DNA from: JACJYC01 sp964558465
GTDB taxonomy: Bacteria > Bacteroidota > Bacteroidia > Chitinophagales > Saprospiraceae
Length of the DNA stretch: 64,000 bases
Assembly: GCA_964558465.1 (NCBI GenBank)
Contig: CAZLEF010000036.1
Coordinates: 1-64,000 of the forward strand
Reading direction: 5' to 3'
Positions within the stretch are counted from its first letter, which is position 1; each line of letters begins with the position of its first letter. Positions 26,112 to 34,520 of this stretch are shown in pieces. The notes below the pieces were generated by a model. It had not been told where the DNA came from and did not search any database. It saw only the letters and a list, made by a program, of their open reading frames with translations. Made by a program: the position numbers and the translations under genes.

Positions 26112-27443
26112 GTGAGTACCAGAAGAAAATTTATCCACCACGCTTTTGGCGCGGCAGCTGCCTTCACCCTGGCGCCGGCGCCTTTTTTCGCCCAGGGGTC
26201 GCCCGGTAAAAAAATAACGGTTGCCGTTATGGGGGTCCGGAGCCGGGGTTTAGCCCTGGCCACTAATTTTGCCCAATTGCCCGACACCGAGGTGGTCTAT
26301 ATCTGTGATGTGGACCAGGAATACCTGGACCGGGGGCTGGCCGAAGTGGAAAAAATACAGAAGCGCCGACCCAAGGGGGAAAAAGATATACGCAAAATTT
26401 TGGAAGACAAATCCGTCGACGCCATTGCCATAGCGGCCCCCGATCACTGGCATGCTCCTGCGGCTATTATGGGCGTTCAGGCCGGCAAACATGTTTATGT
26501 GGAGAAACCCTGCAGTCATAACCCCAAAGAGGGGGAAATGCTGGTGGAGGCTGAAAAAAAATACGGCCGGGTTATCCAGATGGGCAACCAGCGCCGCTCC
26601 TGGGACAAGGTCATGGAAGGGATCGGCGAACTGCGGGCCGGCGTGATCGGCAAAGTCTATTTTGCCAAGGGCTGGTACACCAACAACCGGGCCTCCATAG
26701 GTTTTGGAAAAGAAACTCCGGTACCTGCCAAACTGGACTGGAACCTCTGGCAGGGCCCTGCCCCCCGAACCGCCTACCACGACAATTACCATCCCTACGA
26801 GTGGCATTGGTTCAGACGCTGGGGAACCGGGGAAGCGCTGAACAACGGAACCCACGAGATCGACGTAATCCGCTGGGGCCTCGGCGCCGATTACCCTTCA
26901 ACGGTAGTAGCAACCGGCGGTCGTTATCATTTCAGGGATGACTGGCAGTTTCCGGACACCCTGGTGGTCAATTACCAGTTTGATAACGGGGCAACCGCCT
27001 CCTGGGAAAGCCGCTCCTGCAACCCGTACCTGATCGAAGGCGACAGCCGCGGCAATATTTTTTACGGAGACAAAGGCACAATGGTCATCACCGGCAACAG
27101 TTATTCCATTTACGACAATAACATGAGGCCCAAACTGATCAAATCCGTAAAACAGGAAAGGGCGAACGCCGAAGCGGTGTCCAACAATACCATGAGCCCC
27201 GACGCCCTGCTCGATGCCGTTCATATCCAGAATTTCCTGGATGCGATCCGAGATGGAAAACCGGTGCACAGCCCCATCCGTGAAGGCCATAAAAGCGTTC
27301 TGATGTGCCAGTTGGCCAATATTTCCTGGTTTACGGGCCGCCAGTTGCATATCGACCCCAGAAACGGTCATGTCATCGGCGATCCGGAAGCGATGAGCCA
27401 TTGGTCGAGGGAATATGAACCCGGCTGGGCGCCGTTTGTTTGA
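26112..27443 (+). CDS. Gfo/Idh/MocA family oxidoreductase, Tat-exported
   Basis: A 443-residue NAD(P)-dependent sugar oxidoreductase. The N-terminus has a twin-arginine signal (STRRKFIHHAFGAAAAFTL) leading to export with bound cofactor. The start is a GTG; no better ATG exists before the Tat motif. The Rossmann domain begins at KITVAVMGVRSRG, and the family EKP motif is present (HVYVEKPCSHNP) with a catalytic-type histidine further on (NNGTHEIDVIRWG). Gfo/Idh/MocA proteins with Tat signals are common in carbohydrate-degrading Bacteroidota and Planctomycetes. Next gene starts 23 bp downstream; the two are likely one operon. Confidence 0.9.
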   Translation: MSTRRKFIHHAFGAAAAFTLAPAPFFAQGSPGKKITVAVMGVRSRGLALATNFAQLPDTEVVYICDVDQEYLDRGLAEVEKIQKRRPKGEKDIRKILEDKSVDAIAIAAPDHWHAPAAIMGVQAGKHVYVEKPCSHNPKEGEMLVEAEKKYGRVIQMGNQRRSWDKVMEGIGELRAGVIGKVYFAKGWYTNNRASIGFGKETPVPAKLDWNLWQGPAPRTAYHDNYHPYEWHWFRRWGTGEALNNGTHEIDVIRWGLGADYPSTVVATGGRYHFRDDWQFPDTLVVNYQFDNGATASWESRSCNPYLIEGDSRGNIFYGDKGTMVITGNSYSIYDNNMRPKLIKSVKQERANAEAVSNNTMSPDALLDAVHIQNFLDAIRDGKPVHSPIREGHKSVLMCQLANISWFTGRQLHIDPRNGHVIGDPEAMSHWSREYEPGWAPFV

Positions 27444-27466
27444 ACACTCAACAACATCTGACTAAA

Positions 27467-29773
27467 ATGAAGGGATTTTTTCTGGCAGGCCTTGCAACCC
27501 TGATGATGGCCGCGTTTAAATGCGACGAATTACCGCAGGCTCCGACTTCTGCCCAGGCAGAAGGCGACGGGCCAGCCAAACGCGACCTGCGCATGGCATT
27601 CAGGCGTGCAGGGGCGGTGGGTGTTGTTTACAGTACTGCAGAACCTGCCTTGATCGCGCAATACGAGGCGCTGATCGATTCCTTCAAAGTCTCCATGGAA
27701 GGGCGATTGCCGGTTGTCAGCATACCGGATGACGCTCTTACGCCGCAACAGGCACGGCAGTTCCCGCTGATCCTGATGGGCAGAAATTTTAAGTCTGCTA
27801 TCCTCGATACCCTGCTGGCCCGGCTTCCATTGAGACTGCGCGCCGCCGAATGGGCGTTTGACGGAAAAATTTACCGGTCTCCCGGCGTGAGTTTTAAATT
27901 GAACCAATACCCTAATCCGCTGAACGACAGCATGCCTGTTACCGTATTTACAGGGAATTCAGGAGAGGCCCTCGTCAGCTTGTTAAAAATGCAACAGACC
28001 GGCGGAGGTTTCAGCCTCTTTTTCGGCGGCTGGGGTTATGAGATCTATGACAAAGGCGAGGTGATCGGGATGGGCGAATTTCAGGACAGGAACTGGGCGA
28101 TCGACCGGACCAGCCAGCGGGATTTCTCCCATCTCAGGGATACCATTGCCAGGTCCAGCCATTTTTCTTTTGTGAACTGCGGCGCCGGGCTTCCTGCAGA
28201 TGAACTGGAAAAACTCAAATCCGCCTGTGAACAGAACATCGAAAGGATCCGGATCTTCACCAATGGCATAACCCCGCTGCCGCATATCAAATATTACCTT
28301 TACGGTTCAGCGGAGGACAAAGGCCTTCGGCTCAGGGATATGCGTCCGGCGCAGGCAAATGTAAAGGAGAACGAAGTTTATGTCGTCGCCGGCCCGCCAT
28401 TTAACGGCCATCATCTGGCCCCTGAAAACTACCTGGCGCTGAACGCCTGGCTGGGGCCGCCTTCCAAACGCTTTCTGGAAGAAGGCCTTGCGATCCATTT
28501 TACCGGTGGGTGGCACGAGAAAGGTTACGAGTACTGGGCTCAGCGGCTTTTTCAGTCCGGCAACCTGCCGGCTGTGACAGAAATGCTGAATGACGAAGAA
28601 TTTCAGCGGGAATCGCCGTTGGTGATGGGCTGTGCGGCAGCCTCCTTTACCGCCTATTTGCTGAATGCCTGGGGCAAGAAAATGCTCCTGGAGCAGTATA
28701 AAGCCTGGAAAGACCTATCAAAACAGGAGATCGCGGGCCTTCAATCCGGCTGGAGCGCCTGGCTGGCTGGAAAATCAAAGGCCGCCCCTCAGGTGTATTC
28801 TACAAAGCTGGCGTCGCTCAAAGGATTCAATTTTGCACACGAAGGTTATCAGGTCTTTAACGGGTATGGGTCCCGCCTGGCAGAGGCCTCGCTGCATAAA
28901 TTGCGCAGCCTTGGCGCCAATACGGTTGCCCTGGTGCCCTATGGATTCATGCGGGATCCCGACAAACCCGGTTTTATCGGAGTGGATCACGGGGCCGGCG
29001 GAGAAAACGATGAGTCCGTTGTTCAATCAGCCTATTATGCCAGGCAAAAAGGGCTGACAACGGTTTTGAAACCGCAGATCTGGGTTTCCAGGGGGTGGCC
29101 GGGCGATGTGCAGATGACCCATGAAGCCGACTGGAAACTGTTTTTCGATTATTATTACCGGTGGATCCGGCATTACGCTTTAATGGCCGAAATGGAACAG
29201 ATGGATGTCTTTTGCCTGGGTGTAGAATTTGCAAAAGCAACCCTCAGTCATCCGGAAGAATGGAAAGCCATCATCCGAAAGATCAGGGGAATTTATTCCG
29301 GCCCGCTGACCTATGCCGCCAATTGGGGCGAGGAGTTTGAAAAACTCACTTTTTGGGGCGAACTGGATTATATCGGTCTGGATTGTTACTACCCGCTCAG
29401 CGAAAAAGAAATGCCTGAAAAAAGTGAACTGGTAACGGCCTTCGCCAACGTCCTTCAAAAGGTGGAGAAAATAAGCCGGCAATACAATAAACCAATTATT
29501 TTCACGGAAATCGGTTTTCGAAGCGTGGCTACCCCCTGGCGGAACCCCCATGCCGAACGGGACGGCCGCCCGCTGGATGAACATGCCCAAAACCTTTGTT
29601 ACGAGGTCGTTTTTGAAGGCCTTCGCGCCAAACCCTGGGTGGCCGGCGTACTTTGGTGGAAGTGGCCGAGTTACCTCGATCACAACGGGGATGACGGGGG
29701 GTGTTTTACGCCGAACAATAAGGTGGCAGAGGTGGCTTTGAAAAAATGGTTTGCGAGCCGGGAGGATTTTTAG
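27467..29773 (+). CDS. Exported two-part protein with C-terminal GH113-like glycosidase domain
   Basis: A 768-residue protein. The start at 27467 gives a hydrophobic leader (MKGFFLAGLATLMMAAFKC) with Cys19 as a possible lipid site, though Lys before Cys is unusual. The first 430 residues contain no recognised domain. From about residue 455 (LKGFNFAHEGYQVFNGYGS) the protein resembles the TIM barrel of glycoside hydrolase family 113 (beta-mannanase type). Clan-A glutamates are visible: Glu587 in CLGVEFAKA as acid/base and Glu681 in IIFTEIGFRS as nucleophile. It follows the Gfo/Idh gene closely, consistent with surface or periplasmic sugar processing. Substrate cannot be told. Confidence 0.8.
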   Translation: MKGFFLAGLATLMMAAFKCDELPQAPTSAQAEGDGPAKRDLRMAFRRAGAVGVVYSTAEPALIAQYEALIDSFKVSMEGRLPVVSIPDDALTPQQARQFPLILMGRNFKSAILDTLLARLPLRLRAAEWAFDGKIYRSPGVSFKLNQYPNPLNDSMPVTVFTGNSGEALVSLLKMQQTGGGFSLFFGGWGYEIYDKGEVIGMGEFQDRNWAIDRTSQRDFSHLRDTIARSSHFSFVNCGAGLPADELEKLKSACEQNIERIRIFTNGITPLPHIKYYLYGSAEDKGLRLRDMRPAQANVKENEVYVVAGPPFNGHHLAPENYLALNAWLGPPSKRFLEEGLAIHFTGGWHEKGYEYWAQRLFQSGNLPAVTEMLNDEEFQRESPLVMGCAAASFTAYLLNAWGKKMLLEQYKAWKDLSKQEIAGLQSGWSAWLAGKSKAAPQVYSTKLASLKGFNFAHEGYQVFNGYGSRLAEASLHKLRSLGANTVALVPYGFMRDPDKPGFIGVDHGAGGENDESVVQSAYYARQKGLTTVLKPQIWVSRGWPGDVQMTHEADWKLFFDYYYRWIRHYALMAEMEQMDVFCLGVEFAKATLSHPEEWKAIIRKIRGIYSGPLTYAANWGEEFEKLTFWGELDYIGLDCYYPLSEKEMPEKSELVTAFANVLQKVEKISRQYNKPIIFTEIGFRSVATPWRNPHAERDGRPLDEHAQNLCYEVVFEGLRAKPWVAGVLWWKWPSYLDHNGDDGGCFTPNNKVAEVALKKWFASREDF

Positions 29774-29887
29774 GCGTTTTGAAAAAACGATTATTTCAGA
29801 TAAGGTAATTTAATATTGCTTTCGTTTACATCATAAGGCTCGCATGTCCCTGCGAAGGAACAACAGCCAAATGCGATTTTCATTGTG

Positions 29888-30382
29888 TTATTTTTTTAAA
29901 GTGGTCAATAATTCATTTAGTTCGTTCAAGGTCATTGTGAAACCTTCTTTGAAACCCATTTCAATCATTTTTTCCATACGTTCAAGCGATTCATTGTAAA
30001 TGGTAATACTTACCTTGGTTATTCCATTTTGTTCAGTAAAATTCAAATCCCAATTTGAACCTGGTAAATGGGGGTTTTCGTCTTTATCTGCAAAAACGCT
30101 TAAATATTTGAAATTGGTTTTTGGACTTATGGAAGTATAGTCTTGAATTTGCCAACTTTCATGTCCTTCAGGGCTAACCATCGCATAAAATCTTCTTCCA
30201 CCCACTTTGAAGTTCATAAACTTTGTTTTTGAAGTCCAAGGCTTAGGCGCCCACCATTGGTCAAGGATTTCTTGTTTAGTAAATGCATCCCAAACAAGTG
30301 GAAGTTCTGCATTAAATTCCCGGGTTACAAAAACCGAGTTGGTTGATTTATCAACCGTAAAGTCAAATTGTAAATTGTTCAT
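29888..30382 (-). CDS. SRPBCC/AHSA1 family protein
   Basis: A 164-residue START/Bet v 1-like protein of the AHSA1 group: VFVTREFNAELPLVWDAFT, DQWWAPKPWTSKT, and a long C-terminal helix (MEKMIEMGFKEGFTMTLNEL). Such proteins have a ligand-binding cavity, but their function is mostly unknown. The start overlaps the ArsR-type gene by four bases (ATGA), the standard regulator/AHSA1 pair. Both genes are AT-richer than neighbours and begin the low-GC island. Confidence 0.9.
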   Translation of the reverse strand: MNNLQFDFTVDKSTNSVFVTREFNAELPLVWDAFTKQEILDQWWAPKPWTSKTKFMNFKVGGRRFYAMVSPEGHESWQIQDYTSISPKTNFKYLSVFADKDENPHLPGSNWDLNFTEQNGITKVSITIYNESLERMEKMIEMGFKEGFTMTLNELNELLTTLKK

Positions 30383-30699
30383 TTTTTATTTTTTTTAATA
30401 GTTGATAATAAATTGTCTAATTGATTGAATCGAGTTTCCCAAATCTTTCGGAACTGTTCCAGCCATTTGTCAATTTCTTTCATTTTGTCAATTTCAAGAG
30501 CGTAGTAAATTTCTCTGCCTTGATGTTCTTGTTTTACCAGTTCGCACTCTGCCAGGATGCGCAGGTGTTTTGAAACTGCTTGCCGTGTTGTATCAAAGTG
30601 TTCGGCAATGGCATTAGGTGTCATTGCCTGTAAAGCAATTAAGGCGATAATGGCTCGTCTTGTTGGGTCCGCAACTGCTTGAAAAATGTCTCTGCGCAT
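30379..30699 (-). CDS. ArsR family winged-helix transcriptional regulator
   Basis: A 106-residue winged-helix repressor-type protein (MRRDIFQAVADPTRRAII; HTH TPNAIAEHFDTTRQAVSKH; wing EHQGREIYYALE). No metal-binding cysteine pair as in ArsR/SmtB is seen, as is usual for the subgroup paired with AHSA1 proteins. The frame opens 8 codons earlier, but MRRDIF is the family-like start. It probably regulates itself and the overlapping AHSA1 gene. The gene lies at the edge of a low-GC segment. Confidence 0.9.
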   Translation of the reverse strand: MRRDIFQAVADPTRRAIIALIALQAMTPNAIAEHFDTTRQAVSKHLRILAECELVKQEHQGREIYYALEIDKMKEIDKWLEQFRKIWETRFNQLDNLLSTIKKNKK

Positions 30700-30831
30700 T
30701 TTCTGATTTTTTAATGAAACCAATCGGTTGCAAATATACGTGCAACTATTCGGTTTCGCAAATTTATTTTAAAATTTTTTTAAGGAAATGTTGGGAAGTT
30801 TGAAGTCGCAGGGTGTCGCTGTAGCATGACC

Positions 30832-30925
30832 GCTAACTTATAGCTGTACATCCGCCGCCATCGGAAAAACTTCGCCCCATCCACAGCCCTTTAAAAGGCG
30901 GTGGATGTACGAAGTTGAACGTTTA
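30832..30925. other. attC-like hairpin
   Basis: GCTAAC at 30832 is followed by a 14-bp stem, GTACATCCGCCGCC paired with GGCGGTGGATGTAC with one G-U wobble (30846-30859 and 30897-30910), then GAAGTTGAACGTT. The layout of a terminal GCTAAC/AACGTT pair around a long imperfect stem is like an integron attC site. No integrase is present in the window, so this is a resemblance only. Confidence 0.45.
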
Positions 30926-31268
30926 CCCGCCCGGACTCGGGCTGGGAGCCGCTTTACCCGATGCAATTATGGGCATCGCATCCAACTCCTTGATCTAAAG
31001 GCATAAAACTAAGTGCAAAATACACTTGTTGCGGCTGAAAAGAAAGCTTTTGGACTCAACCGAATGAAAAAGAACGTCATACATCAATGATTTATCCATG
31101 AATGGGCTGCGTCAGGCAAAAACTTTTCCTGCCGGGAATATTCCCCGGAATTAAAAATACAACATCATAAGGCTTGAGGCAATGGATGAGTATGCGGCGG
31201 GGCCCGTTGCCTTGCTACTCTGTACATTGCGACCTTCTCTTGGAAGGTCAAGTTTTAACCATTTGGAG

Positions 31269-31306
31269 TGGTACACTTTTCGTGCAAATTGCTGGTACAC
31301 TTTTCG
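31269..31306. repeat. Direct repeat TGGTACACTTTTCG
   Basis: Two exact 14-bp copies spaced 24 bp apart (31269-31282 and 31293-31306). Paired copies of TGGTACACTTTT-like sequence are reminiscent of transposase-binding ends of some insertion sequences, but no transposase is adjacent. Confidence 0.55.
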
Positions 31307-31528
31307 GGTTCTTCCTCAAATTTGGTGATTCTGGTTTTTATTTTTGGCAGTGTAAAACGAAAAACTGTTAAGAATAGAGCATTTCCAGAGGTTCCAGGGC
31401 AAATATTATTTCAGCTAAGTTGACTATCACCTAAATTGACGAAGAACCGTGATTAGTGACAACCGACCTGTACTGACGAACAGAAACTGTATAAGAGGCG
31501 CGAAAGACTGTCGAGGTAGCACGACCTG

Positions 31529-31544
31529 TCCCGACTCGTCGGGA
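31529..31544. repeat. Short palindrome TCCCGACTCGTCGGGA
   Basis: A 16-bp inverted repeat with 6-bp arms TCCCGA/TCGGGA. The same arms occur in the 18-bp palindrome at 31703-31720, inside the decayed intron maturase. Confidence 0.7.
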
Positions 31545-31552
31545 ACATACCG

Positions 31553-31925
31553 AAAACAGGGCCAAAGCGCTTGGCAGACCGAATAGCGGAGATCAAACAA
31601 GTACAACGCGGCTGGTTGAATTATTTTAAGTATGCAAATATTTACGGCAAGCTGCGGGACTTGGACGGATGGCTTCGGAATCGGTTAAGATACTGCATTT
31701 GGTCCCGAAAGCTTTCGGGAGAAGAAGCCGGAACGCAAACGCAAGAACCTGATTCAGCTCGGAGTTGAACAGGGAATGGCGTATGCATGGAGTCGCACAC
31801 GTAAAGGAGGCTGGGCGATCGCTCAAAGCCCGATACTGGGCACAACCATCACGCTAAAGGCACTGAAACGTCGGGGGTATGAATCTATGCTCGACTACTA
31901 CTTGGGAATTACCCACACTTCATGA
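31553..31925 (+). pseudogene. Decayed group II intron reverse transcriptase/maturase, C-terminal fragment
   Basis: Only the maturase (X/GIIM) end of an intron-encoded protein remains. The first frame reads VQRGWLNYFKYANIYGKLRD then LDGWLRNRLRYCIW; after position 31702 the frame shifts by one, and the second frame reads KKPERKRKNLIQLGVEQGM, AYAWSRTRKGGWAIAQSP and RRGYESMLDYYLG before the stop TGA at 31923. At the shift lies an 18-bp perfect palindrome (TCCCGAAAGCTTTCGGGA) that appears to have been inserted or substituted there. No reverse transcriptase catalytic motif (YADD) is found upstream, so the protein cannot be active. Domain V of the intron RNA follows at once. Confidence 0.85.
31703..31720. 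repeat. 18-bp perfect palindrome inside the maturase remnant
   Basis: TCCCGAAAGCTTTCGGGA sits exactly at the frame change of the maturase pseudogene. It shares its TCCCGA/TCGGGA arms with the palindrome about 170 bp upstream, suggesting a small mobile or dispersed palindromic repeat. Confidence 0.8.
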
Positions 31926-32010
31926 ACCGCCGTATACGAGGCCCGTACGTACGGTGGTGTGAGAGGGCTGAGGCGGTGGAGACATCCGCCGCCTCACTCT
32001 ACTCGATTCG
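31924..32010 (+). ncRNA. Group II intron domains V and VI (3' end)
   Basis: GAACCGCCGTATACG, a short AGGC-type loop, and CGTACGTACGGTGGT form the two-part helix with bulge typical of domain V, directly after the maturase stop. A second hairpin follows (TGAGGCGGTGGA/TCCGCCGCCTCA), the likely domain VI with the branch adenosine. The intron end falls near 32,005-32,010. The 5' domains are not recognisable, so the element is a 3' remnant. Confidence 0.8.
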
Positions 32011-32023
32011 CTTCTCGCCTTTC

Positions 32024-33349
32024 TTATTTATTTGATTTTCTCATCCCACCCAAATCAATAATCTTTTTGAAAAATTCATATTCACTTTCCTCTGAATCGA
32101 ATCTGTTTATTGAAATATAACAACTATCTCCTAAATCAGGTATAAGCGGTTTAATCCAAATTATAAATGTATCACCAGCATTAACATTGGTTTCGTCAAA
32201 ACATTTCCCGTGATGCAAGTTAAGTAAATTGGAGTTAGATGAAAGACGAGAAATGCTAATTGTATTTGATTTACCATTGACCTTATGAGGTGTATCTCTT
32301 GTAAATCCTATATAAGAATTGTAACATGGAAAGAGTCCGCCTTTTTTATCCTTTTCCTTGTTTATTGCCCCCCAATATTTAGCATTTGTTCCTCTGAACA
32401 TCATTGTAATGTTTTTATATTTGTTGTTTGGAATTGAAAACTTATAAAATATAAAAGTTTCACCTTCAATATCAACAGGTTTGTTTTCAGAAGAATAAAA
32501 ATTTAATTCTTCAGGTACATCATTTAAATAAATGTCTTCAAAATCATCAACATGTTCACGAGCATATTTAGCAACATAGACACCTGGAGAGGCCTTAAAT
32601 AAATTCGAAAACCTTATCCCTCCTTTGAAGTAATTTTCGATTAGCAAGTCATTGTCTGAAAAAATTTGTTTTTCTCCAAGCATATCCACCATTCCACTTT
32701 TTTTAAGAGATAAATTCACATTAAAAATAGAACTTCCATATTGGAGTGCTGCTGAAAGCAAATATGATGTATCAGTTTGAGTTATTATTTTCGGTTCCTG
32801 AATTTGATGTTGAAATGAGCTTGAGTTTTTTCCTGAGAAAAAATAGAAGTTAAGGTCAGAGTGGGTTGTTATTATTTTAAATTTCCCTTCATTTGTTGAC
32901 AGTGCATTTACAAAGAAAATAGTGTAATCGATAATACTTTTCTCTGAATTTAGTAGTAATTTATGGTCTTTATTGAATTCATGAATTACTTTAGAATTTC
33001 CTATTAATAAATGAGAACTATTAGGGGTGTTCAAGAGGTCATATATTAACACAGTATCTCCAATTACACCAATATATTCAACTAATTTGCAGTTTTTATA
33101 AAACGATAACTCTTTGTATCTTATCTTATATATTTCAGGAATTGGGAAGTTATTTATTCTAAGTTTATCCTTTAGTAAATTAGAATAATAATTTATTTTA
33201 TCAGACTCGATAATTATTTCAAACCAATCACCATTAAGCAACGAACTTGGTATTTTTGATTCGGGCTTGCCTATTTGAGATAAAGCTTGAAATTGTATTG
33301 AAAAAAGTAGAAGCACAAAAAATGAATTTGGAAGATAATTGCTTTTCAT
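32024..33349 (-). CDS. Secreted protein of unknown function
   Basis: A 441-residue protein with a signal peptide (MKSNYLPNSFFVLLLFSIQFQALSQ), rich in Asn, Ser, Lys and aromatic residues and with no domain I recognise. Strand-rich throughout; four cysteines in the mature part (KNCKLVEY, PCYNSYIG, GKCFDET, GDSCYI) could form disulfides. No sorting domain or lipobox is present, so periplasmic or secreted by another route. The gene is far AT-richer than the flanking chromosome, and lies between a group II intron end and an attC-like hairpin, which suggests acquisition as a cassette. Confidence 0.75.
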   Translation of the reverse strand: MKSNYLPNSFFVLLLFSIQFQALSQIGKPESKIPSSLLNGDWFEIIIESDKINYYSNLLKDKLRINNFPIPEIYKIRYKELSFYKNCKLVEYIGVIGDTVLIYDLLNTPNSSHLLIGNSKVIHEFNKDHKLLLNSEKSIIDYTIFFVNALSTNEGKFKIITTHSDLNFYFFSGKNSSSFQHQIQEPKIITQTDTSYLLSAALQYGSSIFNVNLSLKKSGMVDMLGEKQIFSDNDLLIENYFKGGIRFSNLFKASPGVYVAKYAREHVDDFEDIYLNDVPEELNFYSSENKPVDIEGETFIFYKFSIPNNKYKNITMMFRGTNAKYWGAINKEKDKKGGLFPCYNSYIGFTRDTPHKVNGKSNTISISRLSSNSNLLNLHHGKCFDETNVNAGDTFIIWIKPLIPDLGDSCYISINRFDSEESEYEFFKKIIDLGGMRKSNK

Positions 33350-33368
33350 TTTATTTTATTTTTTTGAT

Positions 33369-33437
33369 GGAAGCGAACGTTACGCTTCCCGAATGAGCGA
33401 CGCTTAGGAGGCATTTTTGGGAAGCGATTGTTAGCAT
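33369..33437. other. attC-like hairpin between two AT-rich genes
   Basis: Read on the minus strand, ATGCTAAC-AAT is followed by CGCTTCCC, a 28-base spacer, GGGAAGCG, then TAAC-GTTCGC. The outer GCTAAC/GTTCGC boxes pair at five of six positions and the inner stem is 8 bp. This two-box arrangement, about 66 bp long and placed just after a stop codon, resembles an integron attC site. The right arm can also fold on itself (GGAAGCG/CGCTTCC). Confidence 0.5.
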
Positions 33438-33444
33438 TCATATA

Positions 33445-34308
33445 TTACCACGATTCCAATATGTATTTCATCTCATCGTTTTCGGGCATCAAGTATTTAA
33501 ACATATTAAATTCTGGATGAACAACTTGCTTAGCAGTAATGAACAAATGTTGTGCAAAAAGCATATAGCCGTTTCGTGATTCATTATTAAAATGATAGTT
33601 AGCCATTTTCTGGCTTCCTAATATAGGATAAGGGAACGCGCTCCTCCCACCCTCTCCCTCTACCAAATTATCTGCATACAGAAAGATTCCATCCTCTATG
33701 CTTAAAATAAAATTGTGTCTATTTCGCAATTCAACACCTTCATACATTTCAATAAATTCATCTACAAGGTTGTCAATATTAAAGCATAATTTTTCGCAAA
33801 TTAGAAACGATATTGGCATGTGTGTGATTTTTGCCTTCGCATCAAATTCATCAATTCGGGTTCGACCAATACCTCTTACCGAAACATTGTCAAGACTTTC
33901 TCTAATTGCCTTGTTTTTACTAAGCTTAATTAGCGAATCTTTGAGTTCAGTTTTACTCAATTTTGATTTCACCTCTCCAATTCCAATTAATGTTTCCGCA
34001 GGAAAGAAATTTTGATGTTCTTTTGATTTTAAAATTGGAGTATTTGTTCGGTCATAGAGCACAATGTCACACTGAGTTGAAATTGCACCCGAAGGATTAA
34101 TTACAAATCCAGAACCAATACTTATTGAGTCAGGCAAAATGAAACGAAGTAAGTTTTTACATGAATTTTCTCGATAAATTCCATATTCTCCAGGGTGAAC
34201 AAGTTTTTTTTCTTCTTCGAGCCAATACAAAGTTTTACTTGACTCCTTAAAATCGAATTCAAATTCATTAATTTGTTGGTCGAAGATCGCCTTGAAAACC
34301 GTATTCAT
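33445..34308 (-). CDS. DUF6602-like protein, predicted PD-(D/E)xK nuclease fold
   Basis: A 287-residue cytoplasmic protein. The first half resembles DUF6602: HPGEYGIYRE, RFILPDSISIGSGFVI, then STQCDIVLYD (Asp81) and IGIGEVKSKLSK (Glu112, Lys114). Asp followed by Glu-x-Lys on adjacent strands is the metal-binding signature of restriction-like nucleases, so a nuclease role is plausible though unproven. No partner toxin, methylase or helicase gene is next to it. AT-rich; flanked on both sides by the octamer ATGCTAAC/GTTAGCAT, which would be the borders of a gene cassette. Confidence 0.7.
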   Translation of the reverse strand: MNTVFKAIFDQQINEFEFDFKESSKTLYWLEEEKKLVHPGEYGIYRENSCKNLLRFILPDSISIGSGFVINPSGAISTQCDIVLYDRTNTPILKSKEHQNFFPAETLIGIGEVKSKLSKTELKDSLIKLSKNKAIRESLDNVSVRGIGRTRIDEFDAKAKITHMPISFLICEKLCFNIDNLVDEFIEMYEGVELRNRHNFILSIEDGIFLYADNLVEGEGGRSAFPYPILGSQKMANYHFNNESRNGYMLFAQHLFITAKQVVHPEFNMFKYLMPENDEMKYILESW

Positions 34309-34322
34309 TGTTATTAGAATTG

Positions 34323-34520
34323 ATGCTAACTACGGTGCTGCCGCACCTGACGACTATACATAAACACGAACTTCTCTTTTACCCCATATTTCCAGGGCAT
34401 TGCCGCACTTCATATTAATGAATAGTCGTCAGGTACGTGTATTTCGTCATTAACAACATCGCCCCTGCCTTCAGAAAAAACTGAAAACAAGGGCGATTAT
34501 CCATTAACAGAGGTTAGCAT
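34323..34520. repeat. Nested inverted repeats bounded by ATGCTAAC/GTTAGCAT
   Basis: The outer 8-bp boxes (34323-34330 and 34513-34520) enclose two hairpins. One has perfect 13-bp arms ACCTGACGACTAT/ATAGTCGTCAGGT (34345-34357, 34422-34434). The other has ATCGCCCCTG paired with CAAGGGCGAT near 34,470-34,500 and an inner CTTCAG/CTGAA stem. It fills the gap before the DUF6602 gene start; no open frame. It could hold one long or two short recombination-site-like structures. Confidence 0.6.

Larger units (their letters stand above)
30926..31552. other. Non-coding island segment
   Basis: More than 600 bases without a credible gene. It contains a short direct repeat (31269-31306), a TCCCGA palindrome (31529-31544), and sequence near 31440-31520 (ACCGACCTGTACTGACG; AGGTAGCACGACCTG) that may be the remains of the group II intron RNA or reverse transcriptase upstream of the maturase fragment. 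I could not assign it further. Confidence 0.5.

Noticed and set aside
27440..27466. TTG start overlapping the Gfo/Idh stop codon for the GH113-like gene
   Set aside because: The ATG at 27467 directly begins the hydrophobic leader; the TTG would add nine polar residues before it.
30846..30910. Hairpin considered as tRNA or small RNA
   Set aside because: No cloverleaf, anticodon arm or T-loop pattern; it fits an attC-like or transposon hairpin better.
31174..31371. 65-codon open frame in the island
   Set aside because: Much of it is read from the TGGTACACTTTTCG direct repeat; composition is not protein-like and there is no start context.
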